This document shows positions 24,640-33,411 of a stretch of 64,000 nt of DNA, piece after piece (position 1 is the first letter of the stretch; the number at the start of each line of letters is the position of its first letter). The translations under genes were made by a program, and so were the position numbers. Source of the DNA: Nostoc sp. UHCC 0702 (GTDB lineage Bacteria > Cyanobacteriota > Cyanobacteriia > Cyanobacteriales > Nostocaceae); assembly GCA_017164015.1 (NCBI GenBank), contig CP071065.1:7097501-7161500 (forward strand), in the 5' to 3' direction. A model generated the notes under the pieces. That model was not told the DNA's origin, did not search any database, and saw only the letters and a list, made by a program, of their open reading frames with translations.

Positions 24640-25127
24640 AGTAGGAACTGTGGGTTGGTATGCAAAATAATCAGTCCGAGAATAGCTGCTAGTACGGCAT
24701 TACTAATTCTAAAAATGGGACTGAGAGAAATAGTGTAGAAGAAGCTACCTCTACCTCGATTGGAACCATCCATCATCCCAGGTCGCTCATTGGTTGTATA
24801 CCTACCACCAATGTTCGCACCTTCTTCTTTTACGATTTTGCCGCCAAAGGAGTAAACATCACCCTCTACCTGCACTCCTTTTTTCAGGATGACATCCCCG
24901 CCAAAAGCGATCGCAGTATCCAAAACTCTGGCATTAGGCAATACGATAACACTCCCCCCGAAAGCCAAAGCGTTTTCGACAACTTGATTCTCTGGTACGG
25001 TTACGCTTCCACCAAAGCGAATGAGGTTGGTGTTGTTGATATTGATATCAGTCTGCGCCAGGGCATTGCCTGCAAATATTAAGCTTATGGTGGCTATAAA
25101 AACTAGAATTAATTGTTGCCATTTCAT
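24640..25127 (-). pseudogene. Polymer-forming/bactofilin-like exported protein, 3' end lost
   Basis: The signal peptide (LILVFIATISLIFAGNALA) is followed by repeats of a right-handed beta-helix type (RFGGSVTVPENQVVENALAF, GGSVIVLPNARVLDTAIAF, GGDVILKKGVQVEGDVYSF) and the start of a membrane segment (AVLAAILGLIILHTNPQFL). After NLAANF the frame enters antisense sequence of the ATPase gene. I prefer the ATG at 25127 (MKWQQL) because GAGG lies about 11 bases upstream. Both neighbouring genes are cut at the same point, near 24630. Confidence 0.7.
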
Positions 25128-25298
25128 AGATTTCATCCTCGTGAACGACAAGAACATCGACTATCTCTCATGAGATTGAAAAAAATATAGTAAGAGCAAA
25201 AACCAGTAGAAATAATTTCGATGGTAAGTGGTTTTCTGGTTTGGTATTATTCATAATTGTTATTAAATTAATTTTCTTTTCGTGCTTTGAAGGGATTG

Positions 25299-26105
25299 CT
25301 AAGACAGAATGGGTTTCTTACGGCTATATGCTATTCCTAAAATAACAGATACTATTAGCTCGATGGAAAAAACAATAATTACTTTCCAATTCAAATTTAG
25401 CTGCAAGGCTCCATTATTACCCATATATAAAGCTGAACCAACAATACATCCATTAAACCAGGCATGACTTATTACACAGAAAAATAAGTTATTTGTGTAT
25501 TTATACAGACTTGTAAAACTGGAACTTACAATTATTACTGATAATAAAAATAATCCAAATGGAAATGAAGTTTGAAGTGTCCCTTTTATAAACCATAATG
25601 GCAAATGCCATGTACTCCAGATAATCCCCACAATCAGGACAGAAGGTAAATAATTAATTACCTTTTCTAATTTAGGTTGCAAAATCCCACGCCAACCTAA
25701 TTCCTCTAATCCACCTCCAATTATAAGAAGTGGTAAATTAATTAAGATATAGAGAATGGATATAGGATTCTTGATTCCAAAAGCAATCCAAACCATAAAT
25801 AAACGCCAAATTAAAAACAATCCAAATATCAGCCACACTTTTTTATCTATTTTTTTACCAAAGACAAACTTCGCAAAAGATTTTTCACTAAAATCTTCCT
25901 TAAACTGTCGATAAATAATATAGGAACTAATGGCTGGCCCGAAACCGCCAATTAACATCGGTATCCAAAATAAAGGCTCACCATACCAAAGAGTATTAAA
26001 ATATCTGTTGCCGATGATAATAATCAACCAGCACGACCATGTTATAGAAAAAGTATAAAGCAGAAAAAATCCAACTTGCTTTAGCGATCGCTTCTTTTCG
26101 TTCAT
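25299..26105 (-). CDS. CPBP-family intramembrane metalloprotease (Abi/CAAX-like)
   Basis: 268 residues and about eight membrane helices. The three signature motifs are present: GGLEELGWRGILQP (paired Glu and Arg), WSTWHLPLWF (His), and SHAWFNG (His/Asn). These proteins are Rce1-type glutamic intramembrane endopeptidases that cleave small prenylated or signal-like peptides; in bacteria some act in bacteriocin immunity. The gene is AT-rich. It lies with two further membrane or exported genes (26190, 26825) in the same direction. Confidence 0.88.
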   Translation of the reverse strand: MNEKKRSLKQVGFFLLYTFSITWSCWLIIIIGNRYFNTLWYGEPLFWIPMLIGGFGPAISSYIIYRQFKEDFSEKSFAKFVFGKKIDKKVWLIFGLFLIWRLFMVWIAFGIKNPISILYILINLPLLIIGGGLEELGWRGILQPKLEKVINYLPSVLIVGIIWSTWHLPLWFIKGTLQTSFPFGLFLLSVIIVSSSFTSLYKYTNNLFFCVISHAWFNGCIVGSALYMGNNGALQLNLNWKVIIVFSIELIVSVILGIAYSRKKPILS

Positions 26106-26189
26106 ATTTTTATTCCTTATTCACTTTTTGTAAAAAATGTTATCTCTGTAATTTTAAAAAATCTATTTTTTCAGATGTAAATCTAGTTT

Positions 26190-26813
26190 TCATTTATTAT
26201 TGTTTTGATATTTATTGATTGTAGTACTCATCAAATAACCGCCAAATCCTGTTATCCATAACACAATTGGATAAACCACCCATCTTTCTGTTCCGCCGAT
26301 GCCGATAAAAGAAAAAATAATGTGGGGAACAAACATAGCGGCAAACCATGTAAGTAATGCAACTGAACCAAATAGAATCCCGATGTATTTGAAAGGTGCT
26401 GAAGCAATTTTGGAAGATGCGATCGCTGACAATCCACCAGATAAAAATGTAAGCATTGCGAACATTCCATGATAAGGAGTTTTGTCACCAGAAAAAATGC
26501 CAATGCCCACTAAACCCAAACCAAATAGAGCAAGCGGAATGCTGAAAAGCAGTTTTTTGAAATATCTATGCTGATAAAATGTCGCTGTTAAAGTCATCAG
26601 CCCTGATAACAGCATAGTAATATTAAAAATGCGAGAAGAAGGCTGATAGATTAAGCTGTTGGGAGGTTTTGTTGCACCAAGATCGCTTATTTCGCTGTTA
26701 AAAGTTGTGTAGCCAGTGCCAGATGGATACAACGCTTCGGCAGTGATGATGCCCATTAAAGCAAATGAACCAGCAAGAAAGAGTAATACACCGGAAAATT
26801 TTAGGTTATTCAT
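26190..26813 (-). CDS. DUF998-family membrane protein
   Basis: 207 residues with six membrane segments. Characteristic block near the N-terminus: SGVLLFLAGSFALMGIITAEALYP, then ISDLGA and SRIFNITMLLSGL, then GDKTPYHGMFAMLTFLSGG. The pattern matches DUF998 proteins, function unknown. It is 11 bases downstream of the serine hydrolase gene and probably in one transcript with it. Confidence 0.75.
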   Translation of the reverse strand: MNNLKFSGVLLFLAGSFALMGIITAEALYPSGTGYTTFNSEISDLGATKPPNSLIYQPSSRIFNITMLLSGLMTLTATFYQHRYFKKLLFSIPLALFGLGLVGIGIFSGDKTPYHGMFAMLTFLSGGLSAIASSKIASAPFKYIGILFGSVALLTWFAAMFVPHIIFSFIGIGGTERWVVYPIVLWITGFGGYLMSTTINKYQNNNK

Positions 26814-26824
26814 AATAGTTTATT

Positions 26825-28363
26825 TCACTTAATTTTTTGAACAAATATATTGCGATACGCCCTTGGCGTTAAGCTTCGCTTATCGCGTTCCCGTGAAACT
26901 AATCCCGTAACTTTTCCTTGAGTATTTTTGACAAATTTAATTTCCGTTTCAGACTCTTTTAGAAAAAAGTCGGTTTCTGATTCGGCGAACAACTCAGATT
27001 TCGGCTGTCCGGTCGCCTGACTCATTAATTTCCCTTTTTCGTTCGTGATAGTGAGAATAAAGTTTGGGGCGAGTTGATATTTTCCAACGTAAGCGTGGTA
27101 TATTTTTGGGTCAATCGAAACGATGACTTTTTCTTTTGGAAGATAATCAAACCAACCATATTCTTTGGCAATACTTCGCATTATTTCTTCCGTAAAATTA
27201 GTGCCGTTTACAGAATTCGTCATCACAACTGCACCTTGTCCACTATCGGTATAGGCAACCATCAAACATCTGTAACCTTCGTTCCCGCCGGCATGAGCGA
27301 AACGGGCGGATTTATTTTTCCCTCGCAGTTCGAGTCCAAGTCCCCATCCTCCGATTTGCGGTGTGAGCATTTCATTAACCATTTCGACAGATAAAACTCT
27401 GTTTGACTTTCCGCTTTTGGACTTTTGAATTTCAATTGCAAAACGAGCAAGGTCGGAAGGCGTTGTCCAAAGTCCAGCCGCCGCCATTTCAGGATATGTG
27501 TACCAATTGCCTTTGATTTTTGCTCCATTGGATTTGTGACCTGCGGCGGCTGAAGCCCAAAGTTCTTTCGGAAGCGGTTGCTGATAAGTGCTGCGGATCA
27601 TATTAAGTTTTTTAAGAACCTCTTCCTGCATAAACGCGGGAAATTGCTTTTCGGTTATATCTACTGCAAGTTTCTGCATAATGACATAGCCGCCTCCGGA
27701 GTATCTAAAATCTTTGCTCGGTGTGCCATCAACCCGTATCGGCTTTGAATTGGCTGGCGTTGCTCCGTCCAAAATTTGAAAAAGTGACGGGACTTGCTCA
27801 TCTGCCGCGTATCCACGAAAGCCGGAAACGGTCAGACTTGCGCTATGACTTAACAAGCCACGCAAATTTATCTTTTGCTCTTTCGTAAAATCGTTTTCGG
27901 GAACTTTCCACGAAACAAGTTTTTCATTCACATCTTCGTCAAGATTCAATTTATTCTCTTGGACGAGTCGTAACATCGCCATTGCTACTATCGGCTTACT
28001 AATTGATGCTGCTTGAAAAAGCGTTTCGGGAGTTATAGATTTATTCCCGCCTGTTTCTTGAACTCCGTAACCACGCGCCCATTCAATCTTTCCGTTGTTA
28101 ATAACGCCAACACTGATACCGGGAATTTTATAAAATCGCATTCGGTTAACAAGTTTCATAGCCATATTCGGCTCACCCTTGACAATAAACGGCAGAAGCA
28201 AGCCGTTCTCGACGCGCCGAATTCTTTCGTCTAGCTTTTGACTTTGGGTTGATGTATAAATTCGCTTTTGAGCTAATCCGGTTGGCAAAAATATACTGGC
28301 AATACCCAGGCTGAAAGCTGTGCATAAAAATAGGAGAATAAATACTGATTTTCTTATTTTCAT
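26825..28363 (-). CDS. Serine hydrolase of the class C beta-lactamase/AmpH fold
   Basis: 512 residues. The N-terminal hydrophobic segment (VFILLFLCTAFSLGIASIF) is a signal or anchor. The catalytic motif SxxK is S120-I-S-K123 (LFQAASISKPIVAMAML). The second motif is Y-S-G in FRYSGGGYVIMQ, where penicillin-binding enzymes have YxN, and HAGGNEGYRCL takes the place of K-T/S-G (H-x-G is common in esterase members). A C-terminal lipocalin-like domain follows (YVGKYQLAPNFILTI). It could be a periplasmic peptidase or esterase. I saw no HIP1 octamer in it, and codon use is unlike the neighbours, suggesting transfer. Confidence 0.87.
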   Translation of the reverse strand: MKIRKSVFILLFLCTAFSLGIASIFLPTGLAQKRIYTSTQSQKLDERIRRVENGLLLPFIVKGEPNMAMKLVNRMRFYKIPGISVGVINNGKIEWARGYGVQETGGNKSITPETLFQAASISKPIVAMAMLRLVQENKLNLDEDVNEKLVSWKVPENDFTKEQKINLRGLLSHSASLTVSGFRGYAADEQVPSLFQILDGATPANSKPIRVDGTPSKDFRYSGGGYVIMQKLAVDITEKQFPAFMQEEVLKKLNMIRSTYQQPLPKELWASAAAGHKSNGAKIKGNWYTYPEMAAAGLWTTPSDLARFAIEIQKSKSGKSNRVLSVEMVNEMLTPQIGGWGLGLELRGKNKSARFAHAGGNEGYRCLMVAYTDSGQGAVVMTNSVNGTNFTEEIMRSIAKEYGWFDYLPKEKVIVSIDPKIYHAYVGKYQLAPNFILTITNEKGKLMSQATGQPKSELFAESETDFFLKESETEIKFVKNTQGKVTGLVSRERDKRSLTPRAYRNIFVQKIK

Positions 28364-28454
28364 AAGTTGAAATTACGGATTTTTTTAAAATATGAAGAGT
28401 TTAAATTTTAATTCTACGGAAACCCTTACCGTCTAATTTTATAAATTTATACAA

Positions 28455-29097
28455 TCATTTCTGTATAAACCAATCAACGGGGCGGCGTAGTGAAACTGGC
28501 GACGGATAATTTTTTACATAACCCGATCGCAATATAAATTGAATATTTTCACTAATCCCAATTGATTGATTTAGAGTTTCTCTCGTTGAGGCTTCTTCTA
28601 ATATCTGAGTCATCGGATGAATCGCAATACTCTTTTCCCGCACTTTCAGGAAAAGTCTTTGCATTCGTCTGCCAGTTTCCAGCAATGTCGCCACCGAATT
28701 GTCTTTACTGGTAATCAGAATCCAACCAGCTGATTCCGACACTTCCTGTTTAATTTTATCAATCCCTGTCTCTCGGAAATCCTTTTTCATCACATTATCT
28801 TTGGTGTAAAAGTTCCGCACCACCCAACCAGAAAATCCTTCTATTTCCATGCTTGCCGTTGTCAGCCCGTCACGATATTTCTCAGCATCCTTAGTGGAGA
28901 ATCTGATCCAGTCGGCTAATTCTTGCTGCGCTGGGTTGCGATCGGATTGAAGGCGGTTAGCAACAATAGTTTGTTCGTTAATAAATTGACTTTCTTTACT
29001 GCTGACAGGCAGATAATGAATAAATTCCGGTTCTGAGTTTAGAAGATATTTCGGGTCGAGCCGAGATCCGTGTAAAATAGTGGCACTTCGCTGTAAA
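28455..29097 (-). pseudogene. Acg-type nitroreductase-like gene, 5' end lost
   Basis: An open frame of about 214 codons reads LQRSATILHGSRLDPKYLL, ELADWIRFSTKDAEKYRDG, ASMEIEGFSGWVV, SAGWILITSKDNSVATLLET, GRRMQRLFLKVREKSIAIHP and LRRPVDWFIQK. This is the C-terminal two thirds of an Acg-like FMN-binding nitroreductase. The N-terminal FMN-binding part is missing, and the frame meets the end of the upstream gene at 29101. A 131-residue product from the ATG at 28850 is possible but would lack the active part. Confidence 0.65.
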
Positions 29098-29100
29098 TCC

Positions 29101-29697
29101 TTACTCTGTATAGATTTTAGCTGTAGTAGTTTTTGCCGGGGTGATGTCCGCTACATTTGAAGTATTTGCTAAATTATCAATATTTACTGCGGAAATTAGT
29201 CCACTCCAAGAATGCCTTCGATTGATATCTATTAAGTCAATATTATGCATCAAAGTATTATTGTTTTTTTCTGCATTCTCATCTCCAATATTTGATGTAT
29301 AATTTCCAGTTCCGCAATTAAAATTCGCAACTTCAATGTTTATACAGGTTAAAGCGTTCTTATTAAGATCATATTTTTCACGAAACTTAAAAGCACTGGC
29401 TAAACCTGCTGTAATTGATGCAACAGCAGAAGAAATTGCTGGATATATATTAGGAAGAGGAACAATTAACAGTAAAGGTGTGATTCCTGTTAATACAATA
29501 ATTGCCCATTGAGATGTATAGTAACAAGACTTATTATACTTTTTTTCTTGTTCATACTCATCTATTCGAGCTTTGGCAACATCCTTGACCGTTGAAATAC
29601 TTATAATAACATCTCCTGTAGTCGGTTTGTTTGCAACGGTCGCAATGGAATGTGCCGTATTCTGTTGTCTATTTGATTTATGCCAAAACCAAGACAT
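29101..29697 (-). CDS. SLATT-domain (DUF4231-like) membrane protein
   Basis: 198 residues. A cytoplasmic helix (RIDEYEQEKKYNKSCYYTS) leads into two membrane helices (QWAIIVLTGITPLLLIV; AISSAVASITAGLASAF), then FKFREKYDLNKNALTCINIE and FNCGTGNYTS, close to the DUF4231 pattern (R-x-x-A-E-x-L-K...F...G-x-G-x-Y). SLATT proteins are proposed membrane effectors linked to nucleotide signalling. The last 60 residues are Asn/Thr-rich and unlike the family, and the gene ends at the break of the nitroreductase remnant, so the C-terminus may be altered. Confidence 0.7.
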   Translation of the reverse strand: MSWFWHKSNRQQNTAHSIATVANKPTTGDVIISISTVKDVAKARIDEYEQEKKYNKSCYYTSQWAIIVLTGITPLLLIVPLPNIYPAISSAVASITAGLASAFKFREKYDLNKNALTCINIEVANFNCGTGNYTSNIGDENAEKNNNTLMHNIDLIDINRRHSWSGLISAVNIDNLANTSNVADITPAKTTTAKIYTE

Positions 29698-29739
29698 TGT
29701 GTTACCCCTCTAATAAACTTTAATAACCTATTTCAAAGT

Positions 29740-30852
29740 TCAGTCAAAATCAAGTCTTCTAGTTTGAATATGCTCGTGGTGTTGCGGCACTGACAGCATT
29801 GCTTCAATGTGAGGATTTGCCCATTCTGCTGCAATTTTGAGAAAATCAGGATCGTCATTGACACAATCAAGTCGTGTGTAAGTCACCGTTGGATATTGAC
29901 GCTGCAAAGATGCGATCGCATCTTCTACATCGAGAATGGTTTCATAATTATCTGTCACCCAGCCGAGGGGTTTAAATAAAATAGTTTGGGCACCTGCTCT
30001 AATCAAGCTTTTGGCAGCTTGTTTGAGATCGGGCTGTGACCAATTGATGAAAGGTGTGTCATGATTCACCCAACCGATGGAGACTAGGGGATATTGATGC
30101 TGCAACTGTGCTTGGACGCGATCGTAAAGGGCTTGTCCATCAATCACCCCAGTTAACAGTCCTTGCGCTTTTTCTGGGCCACCGTGAACCGTTAATACAA
30201 TCCCAATCTGAGATTCAAAAAAGCGACCAACAAATAGCTGATTCAGAGTTTCCTTAATTCGACGCGCCATCAAATCAATGTAGGCAGGTTCAGTTGCAAA
30301 GGCTGGAATATATCGAATTGCTTTGAAGACCGAATGTTCAGGCTGATTTACAGATGCAGTTGCGGCAATAACTTCATTGACTTGCTCGACAGCTATTTTG
30401 CCCGTGAATGCAGAATCGACCACAAGCATTGGATAAATTAGCAAATTCTGAAAGCCTTGCTTAATGATATCTGTTACAACTTCTTGCACAAAGGGTTTAC
30501 AGAAATAAAATCCTTTGAACACTTGCACCCGATTTCCCCATTGGTGTTGTAACTGTTCCTCAATACCAAGACGTTGTTTTTCAAAAATCTCATTTTCGGG
30601 CGATATGAAATGATCGTGCTTGACTCCAAAATTGTACAAATCTTGAAGTGCGAGAAACCAACCAGCAAGAGGGTATAGCCATTCTGGAATCGGCACAAAC
30701 TGAGATGCAATATACTTAGTTGCAGCTTGGTTGTAAACACTCAGAGCGCGGTAAGATTGTACTTCACCATACCCTGCAAGCAAAACTGCCACGCGTTCGC
30801 TATTTTGGGTTCCGACGGGTTGCGTCCTTTGAGATTGATGATTAATAATCAT
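29740..30852 (-). CDS. Ferrochelatase-like protein (chelatase family)
   Basis: 370 residues. Two Rossmann-like halves as in class II chelatases: VAVLLAGYGEVQSYRAL at the N-terminus; later GIVLTVHGGPEKAQG (His where ferrochelatase has its catalytic S-x-H-G), SIGWVNHDTPFINWSQPD (compare the Q-S-R-x-G-x-x-x-W-L-x-P block) and FKPLGWVTDNYETILDVEDA (compare the H-x-E-T-L-E-E block). It is diverged from HemH, so the metal or tetrapyrrole substrate is uncertain. It is 4 bases downstream of a PepSY-type membrane protein gene; the two are probably translated together. Confidence 0.72.
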   Translation of the reverse strand: MIINHQSQRTQPVGTQNSERVAVLLAGYGEVQSYRALSVYNQAATKYIASQFVPIPEWLYPLAGWFLALQDLYNFGVKHDHFISPENEIFEKQRLGIEEQLQHQWGNRVQVFKGFYFCKPFVQEVVTDIIKQGFQNLLIYPMLVVDSAFTGKIAVEQVNEVIAATASVNQPEHSVFKAIRYIPAFATEPAYIDLMARRIKETLNQLFVGRFFESQIGIVLTVHGGPEKAQGLLTGVIDGQALYDRVQAQLQHQYPLVSIGWVNHDTPFINWSQPDLKQAAKSLIRAGAQTILFKPLGWVTDNYETILDVEDAIASLQRQYPTVTYTRLDCVNDDPDFLKIAAEWANPHIEAMLSVPQHHEHIQTRRLDFD

Positions 30853-30856
30853 TGTT

Positions 30857-31171
30857 TTAAGCCTGAGTAGGTTGTTTTTTAGAAGTACGTCGTAGATGAA
30901 GCCACATAGAAATTCCCGTAAAAAGTAATATCAACAAGCCGAGAGCATTCAGGAAGGGATAAATTACTTCTAGATTAAGTGCCCCAAAGTGTCCCTTGTG
31001 CAAATTTAATAACCAGTCAAACGCATCTCCTTTGCCTGCCAAATCGACGATCTGATAAACCGATCCTGTAATGGCTGTCAGCAATAGAGGCAACAACATA
31101 ATGGGAGCAAGTGTGCGATGAAAACGGCGAATAGCTTGAAAATATTTGCTGTTCTTTTTGGAGGTTGTCAT
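30857..31171 (-). CDS. PepSY-type membrane protein (short)
   Basis: About 104 residues from MTTSKKNSK (a start 27 bases further upstream is also possible). Helix 1 RRFHRTLAPIMLLPLLLTAITG carries the His/Arg pattern of PepSY_TM proteins. A periplasmic loop (LLNLHKGHFGALNLEVIYPF) follows, then helix 2-3 (LNALGLLILLFTGISMWLHLRR). Similar short proteins are annotated as PepSY or iron-uptake-associated. It directly precedes the ferrochelatase-like gene (5 bases), which fits a role in metal or tetrapyrrole handling (inference). Confidence 0.7.
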   Translation of the reverse strand: MTTSKKNSKYFQAIRRFHRTLAPIMLLPLLLTAITGSVYQIVDLAGKGDAFDWLLNLHKGHFGALNLEVIYPFLNALGLLILLFTGISMWLHLRRTSKKQPTQA

Positions 31172-31287
31172 AAAATAATTCCTTATTTGTTGCTTCAAAG
31201 CTTTAGACAGCTATCGACAGAATAATTTTGTCTAAGTAGAGCGGCGTAAATAATTCAAGGTTTGTAGGACTTTAGTCCTCTGCTTTT

Positions 31288-31842
31288 CTACTGTAAAGCG
31301 CGGCGCTGTCCTGAATGCAAAGTTAGCATCCAAACTCCATCGAATAAAAGATTGATGCCAATGAAAGTGCCAATCAGCCAAACTGCGTTAAATGGAAAGT
31401 TAGACCAAATAAAAATACCGAAAATAATGCCGATGATTCCGCTTACAAGCATTAATCTCCAGTTAGATGAAATCCGGCGCATTTGAAATGCCATTGACAC
31501 TTGAATCACCCCTTGCACAAAAATAGTAATACCCAACACTAACGTCAAGGCAAGCACCCCTTCAAATGGATTTACCACCACGAGAATTCCAGATAGGAGA
31601 TACAAAAGACCTAGAATCAGCTTCCCGATAACTTTACCTGCACCTCTTGATTGAAAGGCATAAACAATTTGAGTAATTCCGGCAAAGATGAATATCCAGC
31701 CAAATAGTAAGGTTGAAGCAACGCTGGCAAAGAAAGGAAATGCGATGGCAATGATGCCCAACACGATCATCAGAATAGCGATCGCGGTTGTCCACCCAGA
31801 ACTAACAACTTGCTCATCAACTTCAGACTCAATAACTTTCAT
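31288..31842 (-). CDS. HdeD-family (DUF308) acid-resistance membrane protein
   Basis: 184 residues with six membrane helices in three pairs: GIIAIAFPFFASVASTLLFG, ILGLLYLLSGILVVVNPFEG and LGITIFVQGVIQVSMAFQ, each with the DUF308 G-x-x-x-L-x-x-P/N-F pattern. The strong AAAAGGAG lies 8 bases before the ATG. HdeD proteins support acid tolerance by an unknown mechanism. The gene sits in the stress-gene row. Confidence 0.85.
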   Translation of the reverse strand: MKVIESEVDEQVVSSGWTTAIAILMIVLGIIAIAFPFFASVASTLLFGWIFIFAGITQIVYAFQSRGAGKVIGKLILGLLYLLSGILVVVNPFEGVLALTLVLGITIFVQGVIQVSMAFQMRRISSNWRLMLVSGIIGIIFGIFIWSNFPFNAVWLIGTFIGINLLFDGVWMLTLHSGQRRALQ

Positions 31843-31881
31843 CTTGATCTCCTTTTAAATTTATATAAAGAATTTGATGGA

Positions 31882-33156
31882 TCAATGTTGTACAAATTGT
31901 GGTATCGATTTAGGATTTGTGATATCAATCGAGCCTTGGCTTAACCCAACCAGTTGAGCAACTCGAAAAGCAGAAGTTATAGCTCCTTCATGCAACCCAT
32001 CACCAAGATAGGCTCCTGCATGGTAGGTGTTGTTCTCGCCATTAGTGGCAACTACTTCATCTCGATATCTAAAAGATTCAGTGGTATATAACGGAGTGTG
32101 ATGTTTTTGAATGTGAATAATGCGATCGCTAGCAATTAACTCCTCTAGTTGGAACGAGAGAAAATAATTTGGTGGTGATGAGATGTTACAAATTTGATTC
32201 AGGCAACTGTTATAACCCCATCGGCTTTTTGCCTGAAAGAAATCAAATTCTGAGGGTTGTTTAATGCCATAGCGGTTGTATATGGAACTATCTGTATGCA
32301 GTAAGGTAGTCGCATAATTCACTTTCCAAGCAGAAAACCGTTTGATTTCGGCATCGGTTGGATCTGCTAACAGCGCCATTACTTGGTCGGGTGGTGTAGC
32401 AAACACGACTTTATCAAACTCCAGAATTTCACCCGTCCTTCGCACAATTTTCACAGCATCCGAGGTTCTGAAAATCCGGTCAATCTCTACATTCAGCAAA
32501 ACCTCACCCTGGAATCGCGCCAGAATTTTTTCAATGTAAGAATACACACCGCCTTTAACCCTGAGCCAATGGACTGCGACATCCTTGCGTAAGACAGGCA
32601 TCGCTAATTCTGCCGGAAAATCATCAATTAGTTCCAACGGCATCGAATAGCTATACATGACTAGCAATTTTAGCCAAGTATTGCGAATACAGGGCTGTTT
32701 CAAATATTGCGACAAAGGCTGATTGTAAAAATCTTGCAGGTGAGCAAATTTTATTCTTAGCCATAATCCAGCAGAACGAGCATAGAGGGTATCGAGGCGT
32801 AAATATTCAATCAGGCGGCGAATACCTGTGAAGTTCTTCTGGATGGTGACTCTTGATAGAAAGTGGCTGCCATTTTTGAAAAACATCGCTGAACCCATAT
32901 TTACAGGTTCTAGTTCCACCCCTAACTCTTCCATGAGGGCGATGAAGTTGTAAAACACAGTCGGAAATTCCAGAACTCCATTTTCCAAAATTTCCTGACA
33001 ATCGGATTGGTTCGGTTTCACATTCTTGTTCAGTGTCCGAATATGTCCACCTAAAGTAGATTCCCGTTCAAACACAGTGACATGATGCCCTTGTTTATCG
33101 AGCAGGTAAGCTGTCACCATGCCACTGGCTCCCCCCCCAACGATAGCAATTCTCAT
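31882..33156 (-). CDS. FAD-dependent amine oxidase-like oxidoreductase
   Basis: 424 residues. FAD motif IAIVGGGASGMVTAYLLDKQG with E in VFERESTLGGHIRT; the substrate domain includes LEFPTVFYNFIALMEELGV, VHWLRVKGGVYSYIEKI and FDKVVFATPPDQVMALLADP. The C-terminus has YHAGAYLGDGLHEGAITSAF, a common FAD pyrophosphate contact. It belongs to the COG2907-type group of NAD(P)/FAD-binding proteins found beside cyclopropane-fatty-acid synthases. It lies next to two other flavoproteins (33412 and 35407), one of them acting on unsaturated fatty acids, so a lipid role is plausible. Confidence 0.85.
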   Translation of the reverse strand: MRIAIVGGGASGMVTAYLLDKQGHHVTVFERESTLGGHIRTLNKNVKPNQSDCQEILENGVLEFPTVFYNFIALMEELGVELEPVNMGSAMFFKNGSHFLSRVTIQKNFTGIRRLIEYLRLDTLYARSAGLWLRIKFAHLQDFYNQPLSQYLKQPCIRNTWLKLLVMYSYSMPLELIDDFPAELAMPVLRKDVAVHWLRVKGGVYSYIEKILARFQGEVLLNVEIDRIFRTSDAVKIVRRTGEILEFDKVVFATPPDQVMALLADPTDAEIKRFSAWKVNYATTLLHTDSSIYNRYGIKQPSEFDFFQAKSRWGYNSCLNQICNISSPPNYFLSFQLEELIASDRIIHIQKHHTPLYTTESFRYRDEVVATNGENNTYHAGAYLGDGLHEGAITSAFRVAQLVGLSQGSIDITNPKSIPQFVQH

Positions 33157-33186
33157 GATTTACCTCTCAATTAAAATAATTCGTAA

Positions 33187-33250
33187 TTCGTAATGACGCT
33201 CTCTACGAGACGCTACGCGAACGCAGACTCGCTAACGCTGCGCTAACGTA
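33187..33250. repeat. GC-rich dispersed palindromes
   Basis: TAATTCGTAATTCGTAATG followed by GACGCTCTCTACGAGACGC, then CTACGCGAACGCAGACTCGC and repeated GCTAACG. The same modules recur at 18970-18990, 57430-57470 and 61930-61955. These are cyanobacterial interspersed repeats. The gap 33157-33411 shows nothing else. Confidence 0.6.
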
Positions 33251-33411
33251 ATTAAGTTTTGGAATGGGGATTGGTTATTGAGCGAAGTCGAAATATAACC
33301 CCGCCGCAAAACTTGTAGCTTGCTTGTTAGAAACGAAGGACTTAGACCCCTCAAAAATGTTAATGAAATAGATAATTTGGGTAGGCGTAGCCCGTTGTAG
33401 ACATCGCCTGT

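Noticed and set aside
24519..24738. Overlapping C-terminal ends of the ATPase and bactofilin-like frames
   Set aside because: These parts are antisense of each other beyond the break near 24630 and are not real protein ends.
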